Assembly: GCA_026168455.1 (NCBI GenBank)
Contig: JANSJX010000051.1
Location: forward strand, 22,501-86,500
Origin: Theocolax elegans
Lineage: Eukaryota > Arthropoda > Insecta > Hymenoptera > Cerocephalidae
Length of the DNA: 64,000 nt
Direction: 5' to 3'
Shown here one piece after another: positions 15,478-24,321 of this stretch. The notes under the pieces are model-generated. The model had not been told where the DNA came from, did no database searches, and saw nothing but the letters and a program-made list of their open reading frames with translations. The position numbers were made by a program, and so were the translations under genes. Positions within the stretch are counted from its first letter, which is position 1. Each line of letters begins with the position of its first letter.

Positions 15478-17200
15478 TGTCACGTCCAGACTTGCACCAA
15501 TCACTATAAAAAATATTACAAGAAGGCAAATGGTTAATAAACCATTCGCGTTCCTTTCGCTCTTGTTTGACTAGGACTAGCCTTACGTCTCCGGGAGTAG
15601 CGAGCGAAGTTATTTTGAGAGTAGAGATGCAGGATATAATGCGGGATAAATAAAATAATATATGTTTTATTTCGTATTAATTATGCATTATTTATTTAAA
15701 TATAATATGCTGCTTTCCTTTAAATGAACAAGTGTGACTAAATTATTACAGCTTTTTATGGGCAAAAACACATAAAATTACACTATTTTATTAACAATTG
15801 TATAAAATTATTTAAGTCGAATAACTATTAATTTTGATTGAATAAACAAGTGTACGGCGAACACATTAACACATTATAGAATAAAAGATATACAAGGTTT
15901 TTTAATTATAAACATTAATAATCGAAATAAGAATTATTATAAATAAATGCAGATTTAATTAAAAATTGTTGTCGTTTTAAACATGAATTATTGTTAATAA
16001 AGTGTATTTCAAACCGCGAATATTGCAAATTAAATGCAATACAACGTATAATTATTATAAATAAATTGTAATATATAATAATAATTGTTATAAAAGAAAA
16101 CGGTTGGTTCAGCAATCGAAATAACATAAAATATCAGGTTGCCTTTACGAATAATACAAGCGTATAGATAGCCGAAAAGAATATACCTTAAGTACCCAAA
16201 TATATAGATATATATGTATATATATATATATATGTGTGTATATTCGGTGAGGAACGAAGGTCCGCCTTGAACGTGGGTAGCGGTGTCAGATTGCCGTATA
16301 ATGTCCTGCTAGACCTGCGGGCGTCGACGTTAGATGTGTATGCTGTTGGAGCTCGACGATTTCCAGATGTCGAAGTCGTAGTTCCTCGACTATGGCTTGT
16401 AGATGTCAATGATACGTCTCGATTCCTCTTGTGATTTTCAATACGTATTACTTAAAAGTTCAAGTAGCAGAGCCACGCCCTCGAATAAAAATCAAAGAGT
16501 TGTCCAGCAGAGCTTCGCCTTGCGAAAGCTTTAGATGAAAATTTAGGAGTGCCTGTGTCTGTTCTGGGTCCTCTTTATATACCCTAAAATCTATGCATCT
16601 CTCCTTGTCTTACACTTCTTCCTTGTCTTACACTTTGCCTTATATGGAGATGTGTAAGTAGTTCTCGATTTTTCTGTGCTTGCACCCGATTGGACCGTTA
16701 GATGTGCGTAATTAAAAATTATCGAATCCCGTGCATTTTCTGTATCGCTTCGTAGTTAATTCGGAGAATTTGCTGTCCGTTCTTTTATTACTGCGACATT
16801 ATCCAGAGAACGGCTTAATTTATTACTTCCTTCTAATGCTTGAATTTTCTAGTCCATGTTTCCCATCGCCGGTTCTTCTCCGAGCATTGATTTTATAGTG
16901 CAGTACAAAAAAAAACTCTTGCGCAACCCTTCATTTCGATCTCACTATCGGTGATCCCGCTTATATGCGTACAGGCTTCGAATAATATCTTCAACTCTAC
17001 TTATCCGTCTCTTTTTCGTTTGAAACACTCGTGAATTAATCGGTCCCTTAGCTCTATAAATTATATTTTATATTACTGCATTTACTTAGAACTATTCTTT
17101 ATCAACCTTATTTCGTTTTTCTCCCACGCCGTAATTTTATTCTAAACTACACAGTACTTTTTACGAAAAATAATAATATAATTTTCGTCGGGACGCGACA
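15478..17200 (-). repeat. 3' LTR of the envelope/IAP retroelement (1723 bp)
   Basis: Read on the minus strand it begins TGTCGCGTCC and ends GGACGTGACA, so the ends form a 10-bp inverted repeat with one mismatch and have the TG...CA boundaries of an LTR. The left edge abuts satellite exactly. The right (U3) edge is preceded on the minus strand by a polypurine tract. A TATA box lies at 16574-16581, and AATAAA signals on the minus strand lie at about 15665, 15690 and 15786, giving a U3-R-U5 order. Only this LTR is present, so the assignment rests on end structure, tract and gene context. No second copy is available for comparison in this window. Confidence 0.78.
16545..16581 (-). promoter_or_regulatory. 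LTR core promoter (TATA)
   Basis: On the minus strand the LTR contains GGGTATATAAAGAGG with the TATA at 16574-16581. Transcription would start about 30 bases downstream, near 16545-16550, defining U3 as roughly 17200-16550. A second weaker TATA-like site (CTATAAAATC) lies on the same strand near 16890. Start-site position is inferred. Confidence 0.55.
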
Positions 17201-17215
17201 ACTCCCCCCCTTTTT
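17201..17215 (-). other. polypurine tract next to the LTR
   Basis: Minus-strand sequence AAAAAGGGGGGGAGT runs directly into the LTR start TGTCGCG. An uninterrupted purine run abutting the 5' end of an LTR is the plus-strand primer site of LTR retroelements and fixes the element's orientation as minus. Confidence 0.8.
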
Positions 17216-18195
17216 AAAAACGACGCCCTCGTCGTTAAACAATATAATTATTATATTATTATTTCTCTTGACATAAGATATCATACTTAATTTTAAATTA
17301 TAAACATTATTTCGATTAATTTTTCTTTATTTCTTATGGTGAACTTTATAAACCATATTACAATTATTTATTTCGTAGTTCAATTTCGTTTGTTATTATG
17401 TTACATACTTCGAGTACATTATTTCAAACAGTTTAACAGTATTGATATAATTCACCTATACAAATAGATGCGTAATAAAAAGAGTTTTATTATTACAATT
17501 TATTATAGATATTCCGAAAAATTGTATAATTATTATTAAATGTGTTTTCTATAGTTAACAAAAAAAAATTTATTTATCTTTAGTTTGTACCCTTAATTTT
17601 TAGTATACATCAAGTCATGTTAAAAATATGTGTTACTAATATATTTTTTTTTCTCGTAGCCATATTTTTTTTACAAAATTTTCAATTTTCTTCTATAATA
17701 TTTGTATGCTTACATATATATTTTCTAAAAAGTCAAAGAAAAGAGTTAGATATTAGTTTCCGTTTTTTTTTTACATTTATTCAATTAATAAATCTTACTA
17801 TTACGAATTGTTGAAGAGAGAAAAATAAATTTTCTTGTTCTTATACAATATAGGTTCTCCCTTCAATGTGAACAATGTTAGTATGTCTTATCTTAATAAT
17901 ATATGTATATATTTTATTTTATTTTATGAAAGGATTAGGAGTGAAGAAAAATTAATTTTCTTCGCTCCCCCTCCTTCCCTCTGAAATGTAACGAAAACGT
18001 TGAATATATCTATTCAAGGCTTTCGTTATGAGTTTTCCTCTCGGCTATTATAAACAAGGAATCACTTTGACTTATTTATTACTCTCGAGTACCCCTCCTA
18101 GTTCTGTCAATACTAAACGTTTTCGTTGGTCGCTTGAATTTTTTTTTCAAGTAATCTTTTATACCCTAGTAAATTATTTTCCCTTAGTGCGATAA
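17216..18195. other. AT-rich non-coding stretch of the retroelement
   Basis: No credible gene seen. Very AT-rich with long T runs on the plus strand. It lies between the polypurine tract and the promoter of the antisense gene, and would form part of the long 3' untranslated region of minus-strand transcripts. Confidence 0.6.
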
Positions 18196-18201
18196 GGTTT
18201 T

Positions 18202-18239
18202 ATTTAAATACGGGTGGTTCCTTGCGTTTTTTCGTCAGT
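18202..18239 (+). promoter_or_regulatory. promoter of the antisense acidic gene
   Basis: TATTTAAATA at 18201-18210 is followed about 30 bp later by an arthropod-type initiator TCAGT at 18235-18239. A first exon would run 18237-18298 and end at the donor GTAAGT (18299). Spacing and orientation match a TATA/Inr core promoter; use of the site is inferred. Confidence 0.5.
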
Positions 18240-18551
18240 ATTCGTCAAGCAGTGACTATCTTCGTTTCTCCAAGGTCTCTCCTCTCTATTTTTACTAAGT
18301 AAGTGTTTTTATTATTATTATTTTTATTATCATCTCGTTTTGTTGCCTATTATTATTATCTCTTTTTTTTTTTTACTAGTTCTAACAAGGAAAAATAGCG
18401 TACCCCTTATATAAGAGAATATTTATTTTTTTCCACGCATATTATTTTTTCTTTCAAATAAAAATTTGCTTTTGTCGTTAAGGTTCTGTTATATATTTCT
18501 TTGTGTGTGTTTTATTTTTATTTCTCTAATATATTATTTTTTTTTTCCAGG

Positions 18552-19025
18552 ATGAATTTTGAAAAGGCACGTCTATTGATGCAGTGGGCTATACGCCAAC
18601 GAAACGATCGGGAATTTAGTCCCGATTTATTTGAAGCTCGGAGCTGGTTTTTAGCCGCTGCTCAGGAGCTAAATGTTTTATGTATAAACGAAGGGGTCCC
18701 ACTGGATGTGGACACCCTGCTGCTGTTACTCAATTTATCTCTACGAGAACTTGCGGCCCTATCAGAATTACCTGCGAGCTCCGAGGTTTCAAATTCATCA
18801 TTCTCGTCCGAGGAGGAAATGGATGAGGGGGAGTTGGAGGCGATGGAGGTGGAGGAGGAGGAGGAGGAGGAGGAGGAGGAGGAGGAGGAGGTGGAGGTGG
18901 TGGCACTGGAGGAAGATCCGTCGCCGAGGTCGCCCTCGCCAGAGCAGGTGTCTGACGTTCCGGCCTCATTTTACTGGCCATCCGACGGGGAGGATCTCCC
19001 TGCTATTCTCCAGTGCCGCGAATGA
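18552..19025 (+). CDS. acidic protein, spliced, antisense to the envelope/IAP genes
   Basis: A 157-residue protein of unknown function. The start is the ATG at 18552, two bases after a strong splice acceptor: a long T tract ending CCAG at 18550. It pairs with a donor GTAAGT at 18299, giving a 252-bp intron in the 5' leader. The N-terminal ~75 residues look globular and mostly helical, with leucine runs. Residues from about 85 on are Ser/Glu-rich, with an almost pure glutamate tract encoded by a GGA/GAG microsatellite, followed by a Ser-Pro-rich segment. No membrane segment or signal peptide. An N-terminal folded part with an acidic tail is compatible with a transcription regulator or chromatin-binding accessory factor, but no family was recognised. 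It lies between the IAP gene and the 3' LTR and reads in the opposite direction. It may be an accessory gene of the retroelement or captured host sequence. Confidence 0.6.
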   Translation: MNFEKARLLMQWAIRQRNDREFSPDLFEARSWFLAAAQELNVLCINEGVPLDVDTLLLLLNLSLRELAALSELPASSEVSNSSFSSEEEMDEGELEAMEVEEEEEEEEEEEEEVEVVALEEDPSPRSPSPEQVSDVPASFYWPSDGEDLPAILQCRE

Positions 19026-19186
19026 TAGAAATTATAGATATATCATCCGAGGCTGAATTGTAATCGGATTTGTGCTGTTTGTATTGTCACAAAAAAAATT
19101 TTTAATAGGGAATTAAACTCGTTTGTATAGTTCTTAATAGAGTGTTTTATTTTTCCCCTTTTTCATTCCCTTCCTCATTCACCTGG
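19026..19186. other. 3' flank of the acidic gene
   Basis: Short non-coding stretch. The weak AATTAAA at about 19110 is the only polyadenylation-like signal seen downstream of the acidic ORF. Confidence 0.3.
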
Positions 19187-19541
19187 AGAGAGAGAGAGAG
19201 TGTGTGTGTGAGGAGAGAGAGATGAGAGAGAGGAGAGATGAGAGAGAGAGACGAGTGGGAGAGAGGAGAGAGAAGGGAGAGAGAGAGAGAGTGAGAGAGA
19301 GAGAGAGAGTGAGAAGATGGAGAGAGAGGAGGAGGAGGAGTGGAGAGAGAGAGAGGAGAGAGGAGAGAGTGAGAGAGAGAGGATGAGAGGAGAGAGACGA
19401 TGCGAGAGAGAGAGAGAGTGAAGAGGAGAGAGAGGAGAGAGAGAGAGAGAGTTGAGAGAGGAGAGAGAGTGAGAGAGAGAGAGAGAGAGAGTGAGAGAGA
19501 GAGAGAGAGGGAGAGAGAGAGAGATGAGGAGAGAGAGAGAT

Positions 19542-19590
<49 letters not shown>
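19187..19590. repeat. (GA)n microsatellite, ~400 bp
   Basis: Imperfect GA/GAGG/GAGT simple repeat over about 400 bases, ending in an almost pure (GA) run at 19545-19590. Long open frames through it on both strands (Arg/Glu-rich or Ser/Leu-rich) are artefacts of composition. Confidence 0.95.
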
Positions 19591-19593
<3 letters not shown>

Positions 19594-19795
19594 CGAAATG
19601 TCGACACTGCAACGCATGGTCGGCCCCGCCAACCTTGTCAGGCTTGAGTCGGAGAGTGGCCCGAACACTTACGAGGCCAGCCGATGCTCCTACAGCTTAG
19701 CGCAGCAACTAGGCTCGAATTGCGGTGTGCAATCGAATCTTTACGGGGGATCCAAATTTCGTTCTCCACCGCGCTGCTCCATCGTCCTTTCTTTT
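19591..19795. other. GC-rich island of unknown origin
   Basis: About 200 bp with clearly higher GC content than the surrounding element. It is directly adjacent to the GA microsatellite and followed by T-rich sequence. It has no convincing reading frame of its own. The character resembles structural RNA or spacer DNA, but I could not match it to an rRNA or tRNA by eye. Confidence 0.35.
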
Positions 19796-20254
19796 TGTTT
19801 ACATTTTTTTTTCTTTATTATATTTTTCTCTATTTCTTACCTATTTTATTTTACTTTTTTTTTTATTTATTTTAGCTCTACCCCTTTTTTTATGGATACT
19901 TATTTACTTTGTTAGTATTTCTATATATTACTCTGTATTATTTTTTTTACGTTATTTACATTTATTAATATTTTTACCACAATAATTGTTTGTTTTTTTT
20001 TTTTTATATCTACATATGGTTAGGGGAAAGAAATAAATATTCCTTATTGTTCTATAACAATGTTAATCTTTATTATTTTTCATTTTGTATACATATTTTT
20101 TTTTTTGTTTGTATTTACTATAACTAGTTAGTATATATACTTGTATATAATGGGTGCTTGTTAATATTTTATACTCTTGTTTATACTTATTATAATATTT
20201 ACTGCAATTGTATATTTTGCCCTTTTCATAAATTTATTGTTGTATAGATTTAAT
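19796..20254. other. T-rich non-coding stretch downstream of the IAP gene
   Basis: Nothing recognisable; very T-rich on the plus strand. Open frames here are low-complexity Phe/Leu/Ile-rich shadows. In the minus orientation this is the 3' flank of the IAP-like gene. Confidence 0.5.
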
Positions 20255-21604
20255 TTAGGCGAATTCTATCTCGGTGAAGCGACCTCTTCTTTTTGTTACT
20301 AAATATATGTTTAACCATTCCGTTATTTCTCTTTTACAAATCATGCATTCCTTTGTTCCCATATAACAAGTTAAACAGCTTAAAGCATGTTTACATGGGA
20401 GATATATTCCCTCTATTGGATTACGTTTGCAAATCTTGCATTTAAGATCTTTTGATAAATTGGCATGTTCCGAACCTTTTATTATTTTGCTCAATTTTTC
20501 CATGTCATAGATTCCACAACAGTCTTCTGCTCGTTCTTTTTTTGTAATGTATTCACATTTTGGCGACCATTTACGATGTTCTTGCATAGGCTCGTCCGTT
20601 TTTTCCCATTTTCGTATTCCTACACCGCATATATAGCATTTTACTTTGTCGTTCTCTCCTGTATAATAAAATCCGGCTTCTGCTAGGTCTTCGGTTGAAA
20701 TAAAAGCATGCGGCCAATATTTAAAGGTATCTAATCGATTTTTCTTTATTGACAGATTTACTCCGCAATCAGTTTCATCGAAGTCCTGTTGTAGGTCCAT
20801 AATTATTTCTTTTACTTTCTCTTCTGTATCATTATAAACTACCTCGTCTAGTTGAGTTTCTAAGGACGCTAATATCTCTAATATTTCTGGTAACTCTTCT
20901 TGTGTTATCATTGACACGGGGGTATTATTTTCTTCGTCCAGCATTGAGGGAAAAATATCACTGGTCGCGCTTTGTAATAATTCCATAACTTCTTGTTCAT
21001 TCAGAAAGGATTCCAATTCCGGCCAGCTTACTTCCTTAGCGTTTTGTGATTCTGCGATATCTTCTGATTTTTTGTCTTTATGTATTTCCATAGGTTCCGT
21101 TTGCGTCATTTTTGAACTTGAAGTTCCCATTTCCTCTGGTTTTTCAATATCTGTTTCGTTTTTAACAACAAAAATGGGCGCTTCGTGTTGTATTGGTTCC
21201 AACGGAATAATTTGCTGGTTATCTCTCTGTAATTCGAATTCATTTTTTATAGTAACAATCTCGATTTCTCTTTCTTTGTTTCGTTCTATTATTGCCCTAA
21301 TTCGAGTGGATATTTTATTATCATTTTTTTTTATTTTTTGCTCCTCGATATTTTTTTTACAGTTATAACATTTTTGCCTCTCGGAATTTATATTTATGTC
21401 TCTAAATTTAATGTGTTGTATAATCGGCTTTCCTGCCTTTGTTTCTATGCAATTTCCACATAAAGGAGTGTTCAAGTCTATGCTGTAAAACATCCTTTTA
21501 AGGTAATACATTTCGTGTATTTTTCTATTGGTTTGTTTTTTTCTAATCGTACCGTCGTAAGAGGGTAAATTTTTCCTTTCTTTAACTTCTTGTATAATCC
21601 TCAT
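20255..21604 (-). CDS. IAP-like protein: one BIR domain plus C-terminal RING finger
   Basis: A 449-residue protein starting at a true ATG. Residues ~291-353 form a BIR domain with the exact CX2CX16HX6C zinc signature (Cys323, Cys326, His343, Cys350) and the usual aromatic/Gly-rich stretch before it. Residues ~389-423 form a RING finger (Cys389, Cys392, Cys404, His406, Cys410, Cys413, Cys420, Cys423), close to the C-terminus as in inhibitor-of-apoptosis proteins. RING IAPs act as E3 ubiquitin ligases and block caspases or their activators in the cytoplasm; that role is inferred here. The N-terminal ~290 residues are unusual: two CX2C pairs (49/52 and 79/82), then a charged, acidic, coiled or disordered linker. 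The start lies 55 bp after the glycoprotein stop. A pyrimidine-rich splice acceptor ends at 21617, 12 bases before the ATG, suggesting its own spliced mRNA. Gene capture by the retroelement is inferred from position. Confidence 0.9.
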   Translation of the reverse strand: MRIIQEVKERKNLPSYDGTIRKKQTNRKIHEMYYLKRMFYSIDLNTPLCGNCIETKAGKPIIQHIKFRDININSERQKCYNCKKNIEEQKIKKNDNKISTRIRAIIERNKEREIEIVTIKNEFELQRDNQQIIPLEPIQHEAPIFVVKNETDIEKPEEMGTSSSKMTQTEPMEIHKDKKSEDIAESQNAKEVSWPELESFLNEQEVMELLQSATSDIFPSMLDEENNTPVSMITQEELPEILEILASLETQLDEVVYNDTEEKVKEIIMDLQQDFDETDCGVNLSIKKNRLDTFKYWPHAFISTEDLAEAGFYYTGENDKVKCYICGVGIRKWEKTDEPMQEHRKWSPKCEYITKKERAEDCCGIYDMEKLSKIIKGSEHANLSKDLKCKICKRNPIEGIYLPCKHALSCLTCYMGTKECMICKREITEWLNIYLVTKRRGRFTEIEFA

Positions 21605-21615
21605 TTACTGGCTCT

Positions 21616-21650
21616 CCTATTTTGAGTGTAAGCAAAAAAAAAGAAAATAA
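21616..21650 (-). promoter_or_regulatory. probable splice acceptor for the IAP mRNA
   Basis: On the minus strand a long pyrimidine tract (TTTTCTTTTTTTTTGCTTACACTC begins near 21650; mostly T) is followed by AAAATAG, with the AG at 21618-21617, just before the IAP ATG at 21604 and inside the 55-bp gap after the glycoprotein stop. The donor would lie in the missing 5' part of the element. Confidence 0.5.
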
Positions 21651-21659
21651 GAGTTATTA

Positions 21660-23645
21660 TTACATTGAATTTGCTCTGTTCTCATTGTTTATTTTTAAAA
21701 TTGGATATAAACACGATTCTCTCTCTAAAATTTTTGTATCTATAGTTTTAAACTCGGAAGTGATAAATTGGCTCTTTTCATTTTTCTCTATCTCAACCTC
21801 CATTTTTTTGTTCTCCTTATTGTCTTTATTTAACTTTTGCGTTCCCAAATAAAGTAATAGTTGTGTGATTGAATTCCATATTGCCCCAATTAAATGTAAA
21901 GAGAACCCGTAAATTCCGTGCAGCATGAAACCATGCATAATCGTATCGATAATTAGCTTGATGAGACGACATATCATAAAAAATCCTATGACACCGGCAG
22001 AGATGTTACTGAACGTTAAAAATTCCGACCATAGTTTGTTGAATGTCGATTCAGCCAGGTTATTTAAGGCTTCTTGGTCGAACAAATTTCCTATAGTAAT
22101 TCCTTTGGGGTTTATCTTCCTTCCCGAAGCTCCTAATGCCATCTTATTTAATACCGTAGATTTTTCTAATGGGAATAATATCATATCGCGAAGTTTACTG
22201 GTATCCTTTTGTCCGTATATTCCACTAGTAGCGAGTGTCTCGGGTGAAACATATCTCCATGTTAGTTTTGTTTGAGGCGTCAATATCTCGGGATCTTTTA
22301 CTTCGACTGGATTCGGTAGCATTTTAAACCAAATTTGATGCATTTTGAACATAACCGGTAGACGATTATCACACATTAGGGGTTTCCCAGTTCTTACTAA
22401 TATACGCGTTCTAGGTGTGAGAAAATATGGTTCGTTGTCCCGAAACACGGGTAGCTGTTCGTAACACCCCGTCGTTTCCCTCCCGACTACTTCTACTTTT
22501 AAGCATTTTAGTAGATGAATAACTTCTCCCGCTGTTACGGCTAGATACCCTGGTTGATTCATGATACGATAACCCACTTCCGCCGGGGAAACTGAGGCGA
22601 GCGCGAGGGCTTGAGTGAGAATATGTCTTTCGATTTCGCACCTTTGTTTTAATATATCGTAATACATTCTATTTAGCTGTCGGCGTACATATTTTTCAAC
22701 GTATAAGAATTTTGAGTTTATGTATGCAAATATATCAAGGTTGTTTCCCTCAATTGCTTTTTTGCTTATAAAACTGTTAACCTTGGCGTCCTCAATTATG
22801 AAAAGCTTGGGATGTTCGGTGCGCGCAAACCTAAAGCCGCATACATTCTGTTCTCCTTTTTTCCATAGTGCGAATGTAATATCATTAGTTTCAAGCGAAT
22901 ACATTATACGGTTTTCTTGCTCTTCATATATTTTATCCAAATTTCCTTCATACAACACCGAATATTTGTTAACTCCGCATGAATCCTCCGGAAGCGCTTC
23001 CCAAAAAACTTGTGAGGCATCAATATCTGTACATTCTAAATCCGCGAGTGTGCATGTAACTCCAGAGTCTAGTCTTACTTTATTATATTCCAGATGTACA
23101 GCCGCATAGTAATCGTATATTGTTATTTCAACATGACCTGCGACATAGGCGTCTTTATAGGTACCGTATGAATCCGAAAATGAACCTCCAATACAATTTC
23201 CGTTATTATCGTTCCCTCCCGCGAACACGATTGGCTTATTAGTGGTACTGTTTCTGGGTAGATTTATAATTTGAGTGCCGCTTATAGAAATGTAACCCGA
23301 ACGATGGATTCCATAACATTCCTCTCTACTTATTTCTTTGTAATAACTAATTTCTCCGTTTAGGACGCGAGATGCATGTCCGTGCATACCGCAATGTGTA
23401 ACTGTACGTGTGATTTTTATTATGCATTTATATACATGCGTGGTACTGTAATCGTTCAATTGTAGTAACTGCGCGTAAACTTTTGTTACATTAATATATG
23501 GTTCATGTATATCACATTCTTTAACATCCACTAATGATATTGTTGTTAGATTTGAAAGTTGTTCCCCGCAGTCATATCCGTAAAGTCCCGATGAATAATT
23601 AATTACACTCACGAGTGAAAGCAGAAGGAATGATCTCTTTGCCAT
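21660..23645 (-). CDS. chuvirus-like (Mivirus-type) envelope glycoprotein
   Basis: A 661-residue, apparently intact class I membrane glycoprotein. Residues 1-20 form a signal peptide. The mature N-terminus (YDCGE, then an N-linked site and ISL-DV-EC pattern) and overall size match glycoproteins of chuviruses and their relatives captured by insect LTR elements. The ectodomain has many cysteines and several NXS/T sites (for example 32, 52, 131). Hydrophobic segments at ~549-567 and ~575-600 precede a Lys/Glu-rich cytoplasmic tail of ~60 residues. Chuvirus glycoproteins are membrane-fusion proteins; a role in particle entry or cell-to-cell spread is inferred. The ATG at 23645 follows directly after a splice acceptor, as for retroviral env genes. 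Upstream (minus) lies a second envelope-type gene with a 70-bp gap, downstream the IAP gene. Alternative: a domesticated host fusion gene; the LTR and neighbours favour an element gene. Confidence 0.85.
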   Translation of the reverse strand: MAKRSFLLLSLVSVINYSSGLYGYDCGEQLSNLTTISLVDVKECDIHEPYINVTKVYAQLLQLNDYSTTHVYKCIIKITRTVTHCGMHGHASRVLNGEISYYKEISREECYGIHRSGYISISGTQIINLPRNSTTNKPIVFAGGNDNNGNCIGGSFSDSYGTYKDAYVAGHVEITIYDYYAAVHLEYNKVRLDSGVTCTLADLECTDIDASQVFWEALPEDSCGVNKYSVLYEGNLDKIYEEQENRIMYSLETNDITFALWKKGEQNVCGFRFARTEHPKLFIIEDAKVNSFISKKAIEGNNLDIFAYINSKFLYVEKYVRRQLNRMYYDILKQRCEIERHILTQALALASVSPAEVGYRIMNQPGYLAVTAGEVIHLLKCLKVEVVGRETTGCYEQLPVFRDNEPYFLTPRTRILVRTGKPLMCDNRLPVMFKMHQIWFKMLPNPVEVKDPEILTPQTKLTWRYVSPETLATSGIYGQKDTSKLRDMILFPLEKSTVLNKMALGASGRKINPKGITIGNLFDQEALNNLAESTFNKLWSEFLTFSNISAGVIGFFMICRLIKLIIDTIMHGFMLHGIYGFSLHLIGAIWNSITQLLLYLGTQKLNKDNKENKKMEVEIEKNEKSQFITSEFKTIDTKILERESCLYPILKINNENRANSM

Positions 23646-23662
23646 CTGTAAATAAGATAATT
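23646..23662 (-). promoter_or_regulatory. splice acceptor immediately before the glycoprotein ATG
   Basis: Minus-strand TTATCTTATTTACAG ends exactly at the base before the ATG (AG at 23647-23646). It would place the glycoprotein start as the first codon of a spliced exon, the normal arrangement for env mRNAs of LTR elements. Confidence 0.6.
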
Positions 23663-23715
23663 TTCTATGGTTTTCATTGTCCTTGTATGAAGTTATGAAG
23701 TTAATTCCTATTTGT

Positions 23716-24318
23716 TTATTCGAAACGGATTTCTATTTCTTCCGGAATGGTATCTAATATTTCTTTAAAGTAACACAAAAGTATGAAGATCCCCGCGATG
23801 AATAAAAATATAACTACTCCTGTGATTGAACAGATGAGAAACAATGTAGTGAATACAGCGGTTTTTTCCGTATTGATCAATTTATCCCTACAGTAATTCT
23901 CCATATCCCAAAAATTCCCCGAATGTTTTTGCTTAACTAGTTTATGGAATAAATTTTTAGTATTTGTATTGTTAAAGATATTTGATAGTTCGCTAATGTT
24001 TAACGACGTCTGAGGGAATAACAAGTGATTTGAGTATTCCGTTGGTACCTCATGTATTTTTATAACTTCTCCATTTATTTTAAACGTACAATTTATTTTT
24101 GTGTGTATTATTCCGACTCCACGTAACGGTATGATCGTTCCTGTTAAACCGTCACAGCCAATCGACACTCTCGTAGTCATGGGCGCTGAGTATAATATTT
24201 TATTTAATTTTTCAAGTTTTATTATCGTTGGTTTGGCATTGGTTTTATATTTGATATTGCAGTTACGGTAATTACATATAGCCGGTTGAGACATCAATTC
24301 CGTTTCGCATATATATAA
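23716..24318 (-). pseudogene. C-terminal part of an F/errantivirus-type envelope protein, 5' truncated
   Basis: The frame opens only at the satellite junction (a stop codon within the satellite at 24321-24319) and runs to a stop at 23716, about 200 codons. The first ATG is at 24294, but coding character, including a cysteine codon, continues upstream of it, so the true N-terminus is lost. The segment has spaced cysteines, then a pattern (Cys, hydrophobic, Arg-Gly-Val-Gly-Ile-Ile, Cys ~20 residues later) like the membrane-proximal part of baculovirus-F/errantivirus envelope proteins. A ~30-residue transmembrane helix (about residues 147-176 of the 193-codon portion) and a short acidic tail follow. 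Proteins of that family are fusion proteins on virions. Family call is by pattern only. The gene is not complete here and its missing part would lie 5' in the intact element. Confidence 0.55.
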
Positions 24319-24321
24319 TTA
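24298..24321. other. junction: truncated retroelement to inverted satellite
   Basis: Element coding sequence ends within ATATATAT and changes to satellite (TATATAATTAAGAGAGTAA). The short shared TATATA could be microhomology. No LTR, primer-binding site or target duplication is present on this side, so the element is broken rather than bounded. Confidence 0.8.

Noticed and set aside
16188..16434. Overlapping frames on both strands inside the LTR
   Set aside because: Short, mutually overlapping and within regulatory LTR sequence near a (TA)n run; no family resemblance.
18730..18981. Proline-run frame on the minus strand of the acidic gene
   Set aside because: Complement of the GGA/GAG microsatellite; no independent coding signs.
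19147..19668. Ser/Leu-rich and Arg/Glu-rich frames over the GA microsatellite
   Set aside because: Low-complexity artefacts in all frames.
15478..24318. Polinton/Maverick or large DNA virus with inverted terminal repeats
   Set aside because: No polymerase B, integrase, ATPase or capsid gene is visible, and the TG...CA LTR with a polypurine tract fits a retroelement better; the satellite arms are not simple terminal repeats.
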